DNA of 64,000 nucleotides from Actinoplanes solisilvae (GCF_003999975.1 NZ_RJAC01000026.1:1-64000); one strand, 5' to 3'. Shown: positions 7,774 through 16,231, counted from the first letter of the stretch. The notes: generated by a model not told the origin, from the sequence alone. Numbers and translations: made by a program.

Positions 7774-8157
7774 CTAGCCGGCCAGAAGTCCTCCATGCGG
7801 GCAGTTGACGGTCGATCCACCATCCTTCAGGTCGCCGTCCCACACCCAGCCGTAGACGGTCGTGGCCGTGCGCAGGTAGGTCCACGTGGTGCCGTCCCAC
7901 GCCCGCGTCCAGCAGTGGTAGTCGACGAGGTTGTTGGGCGTGGCGAGGAATTGTTCGGCGCAGTTCTCAGCCGGGCCCGAGAGGATCTGGACGTTCCTCC
8001 TGAATTGTTTGGCGTACTCCCTGTGGTCATAGTCGTCGAAGCTGCTGCTCTGGCAGGGCGGTGCTGCCGGGGCGGCCGACGCGGGACCGGCGGCTCCGCC
8101 TACCCCGGCGATCGTGGCGATTGCGGCCCACGCGGTGGCCCTTCTCCCTGAGATCAC
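7774..8157 (-). CDS. Small secreted protein, SH3-like
   Basis: 127 residues with an N-terminal signal peptide (MISGRRATAWAAIATIAG, cleavage likely after ASA-AP). The mature part has a central CWTRAWDGTTWTYLRTA and VYGWVWDGDL pattern typical of bacterial SH3-like domains, in which a surface Trp/Tyr motif binds peptidoglycan peptides or other ligands. Four cysteines could pair outside the cell. GTG start with a good AAAGGGAG eight bases upstream. Ends 29 bases from the convergent HTH-trefoil gene. Exact role unknown. Confidence 0.65.
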   Translation of the reverse strand: MISGRRATAWAAIATIAGVGGAAGPASAAPAAPPCQSSSFDDYDHREYAKQFRRNVQILSGPAENCAEQFLATPNNLVDYHCWTRAWDGTTWTYLRTATTVYGWVWDGDLKDGGSTVNCPHGGLLAG

Positions 8158-8477
8158 GCTGACTCCCTTTCAGAACAAGCGGGCTTTTTCGCATGAACTC
8201 CGATCGGCAATTCGCGCAGAATGAAATGTCCCGCGAATGGGGCTGACCGGAGGCGATGGAATCAGCCTGCCAGAGCGTTTGGCGCCCGAGGAAGAGTCAG
8301 CCCTGTGCGGGACAGTGGCCACGATGTCCGTGCAGGTCAAGGGCATGTTCGAGGTGGCCGTCCACCTGTTCGGGACAGGAATCGGCATCGCGCGGCGATC
8401 AGCGGCAAGCGGGCGGCAAGGTCTTGGCAAGCGCGGGCGGTGAAGCTCGTTCCGACCGACCAGGAAGGGCGAGGGCG
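8158..8477. other. Intergenic stretch, nothing identified
   Basis: 320 bases between a secreted-protein gene (minus) and a PIG-L gene (plus). It must hold both promoters. Short open frames exist on both strands but none has a ribosome site, a recognisable domain or coding-like codon use. I see no strong hairpin. Confidence 0.5.
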
Positions 8478-9266
8478 ATGTTCGACGTACGCGAGCTCGG
8501 GACCGTGCTGGGGATCTGGGCGCACCCCGACGACGAGGCTTACCTGTCCGGCGGGCTGATGGCGATGGCAGCCGCGCGAGGATCCCGGGTTGTCTGTGTG
8601 ACGGCCACCCGCGGGGAGCGGGGTACGCCCGACCCGCGGCGCTGGCCGCCCGACCGGCTGGCCGCCGAACGTACCCGCGAGCTGACCTGCAGTCTCGACA
8701 TTCTGGGAGTTGCCGAGCATCACTGGCTCGACTACCCGGACGGCGGCTGCGCGCGCGTGAACGCGGACGCGGCGGTCGAGAAGCTGTCCGCGTTGATCGC
8801 CGAGGTTCGGCCCGACACCGTGCTGACGTTCGGGCCGGACGGCAACACCGGGCACGCGGACCACCGTACGGTCGGATTGTGGGCTGCCAGGGCCTTCGAT
8901 CGAGCCGCCGGGAGGGGCGCGCGACTGCTGCAGAGCGCGGTCGGCGAGCGCTGGGCCCGCCGGTGGCAGCCGCTCAACGAAGGGCTGGGCGTCTTCTGTC
9001 CGGGCTTTCCGATCGTGTACGCCGACAGCGCGCTCACGATCGACCTGGTGCTCGACGCCGAGATCAACCACCGCAAGGTACGGGCCCTGGCCGCGCAGCG
9101 CACCCAGACGGCGACGCTGCTCGGCGCGATGGGCCGGGCCCGCTACGGCGAATGGGTCGCCGAGGAGGCGTTCGTCGAGCGCGTACCGCTGACGGTCGCA
9201 CACGAGCCGTGCCCGCGCTGCTGGTGGGACTCGACGATCGCGCGGTGGCGATGCCCTGTCGGATGA
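8478..9266 (+). CDS. PIG-L family deacetylase
   Basis: 262 residues. The zinc site of the LmbE/PIG-L fold is clear: AHPDDE at residues 15-20 and a later GHADHRTV supplying the third histidine. The family removes acetyl groups from GlcNAc-type substrates; known members include mycothiol MshB, mycothiol conjugate amidase Mca and enzymes of glycopeptide maturation. Two C-terminal motifs, EPCPRCWW, add a cysteine pair not needed for catalysis. ATG chosen at 8478 with AAGGGCGAGGG just upstream; longer upstream frames lack coding character. Which substrate is used cannot be told. Confidence 0.88.
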   Translation: MFDVRELGTVLGIWAHPDDEAYLSGGLMAMAAARGSRVVCVTATRGERGTPDPRRWPPDRLAAERTRELTCSLDILGVAEHHWLDYPDGGCARVNADAAVEKLSALIAEVRPDTVLTFGPDGNTGHADHRTVGLWAARAFDRAAGRGARLLQSAVGERWARRWQPLNEGLGVFCPGFPIVYADSALTIDLVLDAEINHRKVRALAAQRTQTATLLGAMGRARYGEWVAEEAFVERVPLTVAHEPCPRCWWDSTIARWRCPVG

Positions 9267-9290
9267 CCGCGCCCTGTTAAATAGCGGAGC

Positions 9291-10124
9291 ATGAACGCCT
9301 TCCGAGAGCTGCTCTCCGCCGGCCGTGTGACCCACGTGCCGGGCGTCCACGACCCGCTCAGCGCCACGCTCGCCGTGCACGCGGGTCACCGGGCGGTCTA
9401 CCTCTCGAGGGCGGGGCTGGCCGCGGTGATGATGGGCCGCCCCGACGTCGACTACGTGCCGGCCACCCAGATCGCCGATCGGGCGGCCACCCTCACGCCG
9501 GTCATTCCGGGGGTGCCGGTGCTGGCCGACGCCGGGGCCGGCTTCGACACGCCGCGTGACTCGGTGTGGAGCGCCCTGGCCTATCAGCGCGCCGGCATCT
9601 CGGCCCTCGTGCTGGCCGACCAGGGCGGCGATCATGTCGAGGCGCTGGTCGCGCAGGCGCCCGAGATCGCGGTCATCGCGAGGACCACCGCGTACGCCAC
9701 CGAAGGGCTGGACGCCGCGATCGAGCAGTGCCGGGCGTACGCGCGGGCGGGCGCCGACGCCGTGCTGCCCGCCGGGATCCGCACGGCCGAGGCGCTGGCC
9801 CGGCTGCGGGACGCGCTCCCCGGCGTACCCCTGGTGGTGTCTCGTTCGGAAGCCGGCGGGGCCGCGCCCGCGCTGAGCGACGCGGAGCTGGCCGGTCTCG
9901 GGGTGCGCCTGGTCCTGCATCCTCTCGCGGCGCTGCTGGCCGCCGTCCGCGCCGCCTCCCAGGCCTATCGGGCGATCGCCGAGGAGGGCACGGCCGAGTC
10001 GGTCGACCGGATGCCGTGGGCCGCCTTCACCGCGCTGGCCGAAACCGAAGACGGCCGGCCCACCGGAGCCCAGCCCGGCAACGGCGCCCGGCCCGCGATC
10101 AGGGTCGTAGATTTGGGTTCATGA
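9291..10124 (+). CDS. Isocitrate lyase/PEP mutase family protein
   Basis: 277 residues. Opens FRELLSAGRVTHVPGVHDPLSATLA and follows the family plan (VDYVPATQIADRAATL; PVLADAGAGFDT; AVIARTTAYATEGLDAAI; AGADAVLPAGI). The family cleaves or isomerises carbon-carbon or carbon-phosphorus bonds next to carboxylates using Mg2+. The metal-binding loop, normally close to DADTGYG, is DAGAGFD here, and the KKCGH loop of true isocitrate lyase is missing, so classical activity is doubtful; oxaloacetate or 2-methylisocitrate type chemistry, or a changed metal site, are alternatives. Its TGA overlaps the ATG of the next gene, implying coupled translation. Confidence 0.75.
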   Translation: MNAFRELLSAGRVTHVPGVHDPLSATLAVHAGHRAVYLSRAGLAAVMMGRPDVDYVPATQIADRAATLTPVIPGVPVLADAGAGFDTPRDSVWSALAYQRAGISALVLADQGGDHVEALVAQAPEIAVIARTTAYATEGLDAAIEQCRAYARAGADAVLPAGIRTAEALARLRDALPGVPLVVSRSEAGGAAPALSDAELAGLGVRLVLHPLAALLAAVRAASQAYRAIAEEGTAESVDRMPWAAFTALAETEDGRPTGAQPGNGARPAIRVVDLGS

Positions 10125-10840
10125 CGCTGCTGCAGGTGACGCCGACCGGGCCGTGGGGCAAGGACGTGCACCCCGCGATGCCCATCTCGCTCGACGAGCT
10201 GCTCGACGATCTGGGCGAGTGTTTCGAGGCCGGCGCCGGCGGCGTCCACCTGCACGTGCGGGACGAGTCCGGCGTCGAGACGTTCGACCCGGCCGTCGTG
10301 AACGAGACGTGCCGCCGGGTGCGCGAGCTGAGCGACGCCCCGGTCGAGATCGGTCTGACCACCGGCGCCTGGATCGTGCCCGAGCTCGCCGACCGCATCG
10401 CCATGATCCGCGAGTGGGAGGGCGTCGACCTGGCCACCGTCAACCTCAGCGAGGACGGCTGGGACGACGTCATGCGGGCGATGCTCGAGACCGGCATCGG
10501 CGTTGACGCGGGCGTCTGGTCGCCGTCCGAGATGCCCCGGCTGGTCGCCTCCGGCCTGTTGCCGCGCCTCACCCGGGTCAGCATCGAGATCGACCCGGGC
10601 TCGTCCGAGGACCGGCCCGAGGTGGTCGCGCGCCAGGTCAGCGACCTGCTCGACCGGGCCGGTTCGACCTGTCCGCGACTGACGCACGGCTCGGGCGAGT
10701 GGACGTGGCCGCTCGTGCGCGACGCGTTCCGGCGCGGGCACGACACCCGGGTCGGCTTCGAGGACTCGGTGCTGCTTCCCGACGGTGAGACGGCCGGGAG
10801 CAACGCCGATCTCGTACGGGCTGCCGTGGCCCTCAATTGA
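10121..10840 (+). CDS. BKACE-type (3-keto-5-aminohexanoate cleavage) protein
   Basis: 239 residues. Contains the zinc-binding HLHVRD after GAGG, IGLTTGAW, a late RVGFEDSVLL and SNADLVRAA, the signature of the BKACE family (DUF849) which condenses a beta-keto acid with acetyl-CoA to give acetoacetate and a new CoA ester. Somewhat shorter than typical members (about 270-300). It starts inside the stop of the preceding lyase-like gene (ATGA), so the two probably act in one pathway on a branched or amino keto acid. No substrate can be named from sequence. Confidence 0.85.
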   Translation: MTLLQVTPTGPWGKDVHPAMPISLDELLDDLGECFEAGAGGVHLHVRDESGVETFDPAVVNETCRRVRELSDAPVEIGLTTGAWIVPELADRIAMIREWEGVDLATVNLSEDGWDDVMRAMLETGIGVDAGVWSPSEMPRLVASGLLPRLTRVSIEIDPGSSEDRPEVVARQVSDLLDRAGSTCPRLTHGSGEWTWPLVRDAFRRGHDTRVGFEDSVLLPDGETAGSNADLVRAAVALN

Positions 10841-10892
10841 CGCGAAGATCCACTATGCTCCGCGCGACCGTCCCGCGAGTGGAAGAGGATCG

Positions 10893-11873
10893 ATGTACGA
10901 CGCCGCTGTCCAGGTTGCCCGCCCGCCGCGCTCCTGGGAGGTGGGAACCCTCGTCCTCATCGTGTGCCTCGCGATCGCGGGCACGCTCGGGCTCGCCTTC
11001 GTCGCGTTCGAGGCCCTGTTCGCCTATTACCTCGCCACCGCCGGCCTCCGGGGCATTCCGTCCTTCGTGCTGTGGACGGCCGACTACCTGGACACCGCCA
11101 ACGCTCTCTACATCGCCGCGTCGATCGGTTATTTCATCGGCTTCTTCGTCTGGCGTAACCGCACCGCCCGGATGCTCGAGGACCGCGGCCACCAGGTTCC
11201 GCTGACCCACTGGGCGATCACGGCCTGGCTGATCAGTGTCGGCGCGACGTTCGTGATCCGTTTCGTGGCGACCAGCCCCGACATCGTGTCCGACCTTCCC
11301 ACGGCCCTCTGGATCGACGCCGCGCTGACCGCCGCCCGCGTCGCCGGCATGGCCCTGCTCCTGGTCGGGGTCTTCGCGCTTCGCGAGATCGTCCGCGAGA
11401 CGGTCGCGACCCGCAGGGCCCACTCCTCCGACGAGCGCCGGTCCGCCCTTCCCGACCGGGTGGCCGGTGAGCCCACCCCGGCTCAGGTGGCCGCCGACGA
11501 CTTCTGGGAGCAGGCTCGGCGTACGGCCTCGGGTCTGCGCGCCGACCTCGCGTTGCTGGAGGTCTCACCGTCGGGCGACCGCCGCTGGCTGCTGGTCTCG
11601 GCCGACGTCTCCCAGGTGCGCACCGCGGTGAACCCGTCGGCCACGCTCGTTCTCTACCCCACGCCGCCCGGGGAGGGCGGGACCAGGGGCTTCAAGCCCG
11701 CGCCGGCCGACCGGTACCACGGCTTCCTCGAGGACAAGAACACCGGAGCTCTGGCGTACGAGTCGGTGCCCGATCGCAAGGTGGGCGCGTTCCTGTCGCG
11801 GGCCCGTTCGGCCCGCCGGTGGGCGCTTTACCGGCCCGAAGACCCGGCCGCCCTGGTTGTTACCCCCTCGTGA
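10893..11873 (+). CDS. Membrane protein with C-terminal soluble domain
   Basis: 326 residues from the ATG at 10893 (GGAAGAGG upstream). Four predicted membrane helices: about 18-45, 56-80 (with YIAASIGYFIGFFVW), 100-120 and 137-165 (AGMALLLVGVFALREIV), resembling DUF4328 proteins. After residue 190 comes a soluble part with a repeated basic/acidic pattern ending RRWALYRPEDPAALVV. I cannot name a function. Possibly cotranscribed with the preceding BKACE gene (52-base gap). Confidence 0.65.
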   Translation: MYDAAVQVARPPRSWEVGTLVLIVCLAIAGTLGLAFVAFEALFAYYLATAGLRGIPSFVLWTADYLDTANALYIAASIGYFIGFFVWRNRTARMLEDRGHQVPLTHWAITAWLISVGATFVIRFVATSPDIVSDLPTALWIDAALTAARVAGMALLLVGVFALREIVRETVATRRAHSSDERRSALPDRVAGEPTPAQVAADDFWEQARRTASGLRADLALLEVSPSGDRRWLLVSADVSQVRTAVNPSATLVLYPTPPGEGGTRGFKPAPADRYHGFLEDKNTGALAYESVPDRKVGAFLSRARSARRWALYRPEDPAALVVTPS

Positions 11874-11886
11874 CCAAATTTCGAGA

Positions 11887-11938
11887 ACTGTCCCGCCCAT
11901 CGGCGCATCGCACCTGATGACACAGCAAACGGGACAGT
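11887..11938. promoter_or_regulatory. Spaced inverted repeat upstream of lipoprotein gene
   Basis: ACTGTCCCG at 11887-11895 and its exact reverse complement CGGGACAGT at 11930-11938 flank 34 bases just before the ribosome site of the lipoprotein gene. It could be a pair of operator half-sites or a weak hairpin ending the upstream operon. No function is established. Confidence 0.35.
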
Positions 11939-11955
11939 GAAAGAAGGAACGACCC

Positions 11956-12582
11956 ATGCGTACGCGACTCGCCACGGTGCTTCTCTGCACGGCGCTGGCC
12001 ATGACCGCCTGCAACAACCAGGGGCCGCAGAAGCTGGACGGCGCGGCGCGTCCGGACGGAGTGTCGCTCGCCCCTTCACCCTCGGCCACGACCGCACCCC
12101 CGGCCCCGCCGACGTCGACGTCTCCCTCGGCTTCGACGTCCACCTCGGTGCGCCCGTCGAAGTCGGCGTCGAGCTCGCCGAAGACCACGCCCACGGTGCT
12201 GGGGCCGAGCGGGTTCGGCGCGCTGAAGCTCGGCATGACCCGCAAGCAGGCCGAGGCCACCGGCATGATCACCGGTTACGAGACCGAGAACTTCACCGGC
12301 AACTGCGGCGTGGCCAAGCTGCGGCCCGGCGGCGCCACCGTGTATTTCACGCCGGGGATGGGGCTCTCCAGCATCGGCGCCTACGGCAGAGTCCGTACGC
12401 CCAAGGGCATCAAACTGGGCAGCACCGTGACCGCGTTGAAGAAGGCGTACCCGACCTGGGAGGACGCCATCGGTGACGGCCAGACCGGCTACGGCTGGGC
12501 CGACCACTACCGCTTCGACGTCCGCGACGGCAAGGTCACGTCCTTCTCCCTGACGGCCGAGGGTCAGCGCTGCATCGAGTGA
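11956..12582 (+). CDS. Lipoprotein of unknown function
   Basis: 208 residues. Signal peptide with lipobox LAMTAC, lipidated Cys19, so attached to the outer face of the membrane. A long Ser/Thr/Pro/Ala-rich spacer (residues 35-78) precedes a folded domain opening LGPSGFGALKLGMTRKQAEATG, which is typical of small actinobacterial lipoproteins with two LGMT/LGSTVTALKKAYP repeats. Two cysteines in the domain (NCGV and the C-terminal RCIE) may form a disulfide. AAGGAACG ribosome site. Role unknown. Confidence 0.75.
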   Translation: MRTRLATVLLCTALAMTACNNQGPQKLDGAARPDGVSLAPSPSATTAPPAPPTSTSPSASTSTSVRPSKSASSSPKTTPTVLGPSGFGALKLGMTRKQAEATGMITGYETENFTGNCGVAKLRPGGATVYFTPGMGLSSIGAYGRVRTPKGIKLGSTVTALKKAYPTWEDAIGDGQTGYGWADHYRFDVRDGKVTSFSLTAEGQRCIE

Positions 12583-12602
12583 CCGGTTCGCACCCGAACC
12601 GC

Positions 12603-12631
12603 TCCCCCGCCGCACTCGGCGCTGCGGGGGG
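12603..12631 (+). terminator. Hairpin after lipoprotein gene
   Basis: CCCCCGC at 12604-12610 pairs with GCGGGGG at 12624-12630 around a 13-base loop, 21 bases after the lipoprotein stop. There is no T-run, as is common in actinobacterial terminators. Confidence 0.4.
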
Positions 12632-12648
12632 CTGCCGATGGGAGCGAC

Positions 12649-12921
12649 ATGACCGTACAGACGCAGGTTCCCGGGTGGGCTGTCGACGACGTGCGCCGGC
12701 GCATGGACGCCCGGCCGCAGTGGGCGCCGCCGCGCGTGGCGGGAGTCGTGGCGGCGACGGCGGTGCTGAGCTTCCTCGGCGTCTTCGCGGCGGTGCGAGC
12801 GGGTAAGCAGGCCGATGAGCAGTCCACCGGGCGGGCCCGCTACTGGGTGGCGTTCGGCGCGACGATGCTCGTCAAGTGGACCGTCATGGTCGCCGTCTCG
12901 TCGGCGGTGACGGGCGGCTGA
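12649..12921 (+). CDS. Small membrane protein, 90 residues
   Basis: A basic, arginine-rich N-terminus (VRRRMDARPQWAPPR) is followed by two hydrophobic helices (about 28-48 and 66-86) joined by a charged loop AGKQADEQSTGRAR. GGGAGCG lies just before the ATG. I do not recognise a family. Codon use is normal for the region, so the gene is probably real. Confidence 0.55.
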   Translation: MTVQTQVPGWAVDDVRRRMDARPQWAPPRVAGVVAATAVLSFLGVFAAVRAGKQADEQSTGRARYWVAFGATMLVKWTVMVAVSSAVTGG

Positions 12922-12937
12922 CGCCGGTCGGCACCGT

Positions 12938-13393
12938 TCAGGGGCGTGGGGTGTACTTGCGCGCCTCGATCGCCTTGACCGAGCCCGCGAAGGCCTTGGT
13001 CAGCGTGCCCTTGCCGACCGAGCCGAGCAGGAAACCGGTCAGTTTGCCCTTGGCGTTCTTGCCCTCGCGCACCACCACCACGTCGATCGCGGTGGTGCCG
13101 TCCGGCTGTGGCGTCAGCGTGTAGGTGTGGCCCGAGTCGCCACCCCAGAGGTTCGAATCGATCGTACGGAGTACGACGCGGCGCGGATTCGACCAGTCGT
13201 ACTGCAGCCGCTCCCAGACTCCGCCCGCGCCCTCGGTGACGTCGGCCCGAGTGCCGTTCTGCGAGTGGACCTTGAGGTAGCCGTCGTCACTGTTGGCGAA
13301 CAGCTTCTTGCGGCCCGGCCCGAAGTCGGTCAGCCCGGCGATGAACTGCTCGGGGGTGGCGGTGGTGGTGGCGTGCATGCGGATGGTCGACAT
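12938..13393 (-). CDS. SRPBCC/START-like protein
   Basis: 151 residues. Begins with RMHATTTATPEQFIAGLTDFGPGRK, has GVWERLQYDWSNPRRVVLRTIDSNLW and YTLTPQPDGTTAIDVVVV, and ends in a long helix with LTKAFAGSVKAIEARK: the alternating strand pattern and C-terminal helix of the polyketide-cyclase/Bet v1 fold, which encloses a hydrophobic ligand. GAGGAGCC precedes the ATG. Convergent with the small membrane gene. Ligand unknown. Confidence 0.75.
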   Translation of the reverse strand: MSTIRMHATTTATPEQFIAGLTDFGPGRKKLFANSDDGYLKVHSQNGTRADVTEGAGGVWERLQYDWSNPRRVVLRTIDSNLWGGDSGHTYTLTPQPDGTTAIDVVVVREGKNAKGKLTGFLLGSVGKGTLTKAFAGSVKAIEARKYTPRP

Positions 13394-13604
13394 GGCCGGC
13401 TCCTCGCTGTCGTTCCTGTCTGTGTCGAGTCCACCATTGCGCGAGCAGCCCCCGGGTCGAGCCGGTCAGCGACCCTGGTGGCGACCCCTGGCCGACCCTG
13501 GCGGTTTGCCCCGGCACCCACAATGAACGCCATCGCGGGCTTCGCGACGGGGCCAGGAATCGCAGGCCGGGCACGGCAGCCGAGCTGGAACGGCCCGACC
13601 GCGG

Positions 13605-14498
13605 TCAGGTCTGAGGGAAGAGGCCGGCCCGCCCCAACTGGGCGGGTACGACGTCGAGGCCCAGCTGGTCGCCGATCCAGGTGCCGACTGCCGCCGCCGC
13701 TGCGACGTCGACGCCGGTTTCGAGGCCCGAACGGTTCAGCAGGTACGCCAGGTCTTCGGTGGCGATGTTCCCGGTGGCGGCGGGTGCGAACGGGCACCCG
13801 CCGATCCCGCCGAGGCTGGCGTCCAGGGCGGCGAAGCCCGCGTCGACCGCCGCGCTCGCGTTGGCGTACCCGGTGTTGCGGGTGTTGTGGAAATGCGCTC
13901 GCAGCGGCGCCGAGCTCACCTCGCGTACGGCCGTCGCCAGCGCTCTGACCTGCGCCGGGACGCCGACGCCGATCGTGTCGGCCAGGCACAGCTCGTCGGC
14001 CGGGCCGGCGTCGCGCACGACGTCGCGTACGCGGGAGACCGGGACCTCACCGGTGAACGGGCAGCCGAACGAGGCCGCCACCGTGAGGGTCACCGCGAGC
14101 CCGGCCTGTTTGGCGCGGGCCGCGACCGCCCGGAAGCCCTCGATGGCCTGCGCGGTCGTCATGCCCTGGTTGCGGCGGGAGAACTCGTCGGTCGCCACCA
14201 CCACGTAGTTGATCTCGTCGGGGCCGGCCGCGGGCGGCAGGGCCAGAATGCGGTCGAGGCCCCGGGCGTTGAGTACGAGCGCGATGTACCGAACACCGTC
14301 AGGGCGGGGCAGAGCACGTAGAACGTCTTCCGCGTCGGCCATCTGCGGCACGCGATCGGGGCGGGCGAACGCGACCACCTCGATCCGGCGCAGGCCGGCC
14401 GCTGTCCCCCGGCGTACAAAATCGGTCTTGGTCTCGGTGGGCAGGACGCGTTTCTCGTTCTGAAGCCCGTCGCGCGGGCCGACCTCCACGATCTCCAC
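13605..14498 (-). CDS. Hydroxymethylglutaryl-CoA lyase-like enzyme
   Basis: 297 residues. EVGPRDGLQNEK at the N-terminus supplies the metal Asp and substrate Arg of the DRE-TIM metallolyase family; HFHNTRNTGYAN supplies two metal-binding histidines, and GGIGGCPFAPAATGNIATED carries the catalytic glycine-rich loop with its cysteine, as in HMG-CoA lyase. The expected reaction is cleavage of HMG-CoA to acetoacetate and acetyl-CoA in leucine breakdown. GTG start at 14498; a TACGGT box lies 8 bases before it, so the message is probably leaderless. Divergent from the amidase-like gene. Confidence 0.9.
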   Translation of the reverse strand: MEIVEVGPRDGLQNEKRVLPTETKTDFVRRGTAAGLRRIEVVAFARPDRVPQMADAEDVLRALPRPDGVRYIALVLNARGLDRILALPPAAGPDEINYVVVATDEFSRRNQGMTTAQAIEGFRAVAARAKQAGLAVTLTVAASFGCPFTGEVPVSRVRDVVRDAGPADELCLADTIGVGVPAQVRALATAVREVSSAPLRAHFHNTRNTGYANASAAVDAGFAALDASLGGIGGCPFAPAATGNIATEDLAYLLNRSGLETGVDVAAAAAVGTWIGDQLGLDVVPAQLGRAGLFPQT

Positions 14499-14503
14499 GC
14501 TCT

Positions 14504-14532
14504 TTACCGTAGACGCGGGCCGGGGTTAGCGT
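14504..14532. promoter_or_regulatory. Facing promoters for HMG-CoA lyase-like and isochorismatase-like genes
   Basis: On the plus strand TTTACC (14504-14509), 17 bases, TAGCGT (14527-14532), then 5 bases to the ATG at 14538. On the minus strand TACGGT (14512-14507) lies 8 bases from the GTG at 14498. Both start codons thus fall at the expected transcription starts and neither gene has a Shine-Dalgarno sequence. The -35 box of the plus promoter overlaps the minus -10 box, so the two promoters may exclude each other. Confidence 0.5.
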
Positions 14533-14537
14533 GAGCG

Positions 14538-15161
14538 ATGGATCTCGACGCCGACTACGCCCGCGCCGGTTTCGCGCGGCGTCTGGGCTGGGGAAAGAAC
14601 CCGGCCGTGCTGCTCGTCGACCCGGCCCTGGCCTACACGTCGCCCGATTCCCCGCTCTTTCTGAAATCCGGTCAGGCGGCCGCCGAGGCAATGGCGTCGA
14701 TCGCTGCCGTCGCCCGGGCGCAAACGGTTCCGGTTGTCTGGACCAGCGTCCGGTACGCCGATTCGTCCTGCCACGAGGCGCCCCTGTTCGCGGCCAAGGT
14801 GCCGGCCCTGGCCGTCTTCGCCACCGGCAGCCCGTTCGCCGGTTTCGCCCCTCCCCTGGCCCCCGCCGACGGTGAACTCGTGGTGGTCAAGCACTACGCG
14901 AGCGCCTTCGCGGGCACGTCGCTGGCCGCGTGGCTCTCGTCGCACGGGGTCGACACGCTGGTGATCGGCGGCTATTCGACCAGTGGATGCGTACGGGCCT
15001 CCGCGTTGGACGCCTTGCAGAACGGATTCCGTCCGATGGTCGTGCGCGAGGCCTGCGCCGACCGTGAGGGTGGCCCCCACGAGTCCAATCTGTTCGATCT
15101 CGACGCGAAATATGCTGATGTTATAGACCTCAATAAGGCATTGCCCTACATCCATCGCTGA
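14538..15161 (+). CDS. Isochorismatase family hydrolase (N-carbamoylsarcosine amidase-like)
   Basis: 207 residues. The cysteine hydrolase triad can be placed at Asp28 (LLVDPALAYTS), Lys118 (VVVKHYASAFAGT) and Cys151 (YSTSGCVRASALDAL). The spacing and the SGCVRAS and NLFDLDAKYADV segments are closest to N-carbamoylsarcosine amidohydrolases, which release CO2, ammonia and sarcosine in creatinine breakdown; other ureido or amide substrates are possible. Cytosolic. No ribosome site, probably leaderless. Confidence 0.85.
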   Translation: MDLDADYARAGFARRLGWGKNPAVLLVDPALAYTSPDSPLFLKSGQAAAEAMASIAAVARAQTVPVVWTSVRYADSSCHEAPLFAAKVPALAVFATGSPFAGFAPPLAPADGELVVVKHYASAFAGTSLAAWLSSHGVDTLVIGGYSTSGCVRASALDALQNGFRPMVVREACADREGGPHESNLFDLDAKYADVIDLNKALPYIHR

Positions 15162-15226
15162 TCACATTTCTATAGCCTCGCCAGAAGTCTCACCCATCGA
15201 GAGATGTCGTGCCCTACGGTGATCCG

Positions 15227-16099
15227 ATGGCTTCGGACGAGTGGACGCGGTGGCTGCTGACGCGTCGCGACGGGGGTAACGCCGAGCTGCGGGCTCAGCA
15301 CGCGACCGCGCTGGAGGTCTTTCGCGACGAAGTGCTCGATCGAGCGGCGCTCACACCGGCCGACACCGTGCTCGACGTGGGCGCGGGCACCGGGCTGATC
15401 GCCTTCGGCGCGCTGGAACGGCTCGGCCCGGACGGCCACGTGATCTTCAGCGACATCTCGGACAGCGGCCTCGAGGAGTGCCGGCGGCGCGCGGGCGACG
15501 ACAAGCGGTGCACGTTCCTGCACGCGGCGGCCGAGGACCTGTCGTCGATCCCGGACGCCTCGGTCGACGTGGTCACCACCCGCTCGGTGATCATCTATTG
15601 CGAGCACAAGGCGGACGCGTTCCGTGAGTTCTTCCGGGTGCTGCGGCCGGGCGGGCGGTTGTCCATCTTCGAGCCGATCAACCGGTTCCTGCTCGAGCAC
15701 CGGCCCGACAGCCTGTTCGGGCTGCGCGATCCCGAGGTCGGTCACCTGCTGGCCAAGGTGGTGGCGGTCTATCGCGACGGCGCCCGGCGCGGCGAGAACC
15801 CGATGACCGATTTCGACGAACGGGATCTGCTGCGCTGGGCGGCCGAGGCGGGCTTCGACGGCATCGAGGTCGACTACCGGGCCCAGCTGGACGTGCCGGC
15901 CGAGCCGATCGGGGACTGGGCGGCACGTAAGGACGTGGCGCCCAACCCGCTCGCGCCGACCTACGGTGAGGCGATGAAGGTGGCGCTGTCCGACGAGGAG
16001 CGTGCAGTCGTCGACGCCCGGATGACCGCTCTTGCCCAGTCAGGTACGCCTACCCGCCGTACGCTCGCCACGGCGTACGTGCGGGCTCTGCACCCCTGA
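15227..16099 (+). CDS. Class I SAM-dependent methyltransferase
   Basis: About 290 residues. VLDVGAGTGLIAFGALERL is SAM-binding motif I; VIFSDIS follows as the acidic loop, then DVVTTRSVIIYCEHK and VLRPGGRLSIFEPIN as motifs II and III. The EPINRF ending and long C-terminal half suit a UbiE/Methyltransf_11-like small-molecule methyltransferase. I take the ATG at 15227, with TACGGT six bases upstream (possible leaderless start); a GTG at 15209 would add six residues. Substrate unknown. Confidence 0.85.
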   Translation: MASDEWTRWLLTRRDGGNAELRAQHATALEVFRDEVLDRAALTPADTVLDVGAGTGLIAFGALERLGPDGHVIFSDISDSGLEECRRRAGDDKRCTFLHAAAEDLSSIPDASVDVVTTRSVIIYCEHKADAFREFFRVLRPGGRLSIFEPINRFLLEHRPDSLFGLRDPEVGHLLAKVVAVYRDGARRGENPMTDFDERDLLRWAAEAGFDGIEVDYRAQLDVPAEPIGDWAARKDVAPNPLAPTYGEAMKVALSDEERAVVDARMTALAQSGTPTRRTLATAYVRALHP

Positions 16100-16141
16100 T
16101 GAGCAGGCACTGATCGCGCTCTGCGTCTAACCTGTCACGGA

Positions 16142-16190
16142 ACGTGCGTGTGTAATGCCCGAAGGCATAGCCTGCGAGTACTACGCACGT
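16142..16190. promoter_or_regulatory. Nested inverted repeats before the NylB-like operon
   Basis: ACGTGCGT (16142-16149) and ACGCACGT (16183-16190) are exact complements, and between them ATGCC-CGAA-GGCAT (16155-16168) forms a perfect small stem-loop. This lies about 40 bases upstream of the first gene of the operon and may be an operator or a leader hairpin. Confidence 0.4.
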
Positions 16191-16231
16191 GCGCACTTGA
16201 AGGTCTGTGGATTCCAACAACAATCAGCAGC

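Noticed and set aside
8337..9920. A 527-codon open frame on the minus strand
   Set aside because: Antisense to the PIG-L and PEP-mutase-like genes; same composition artefact.
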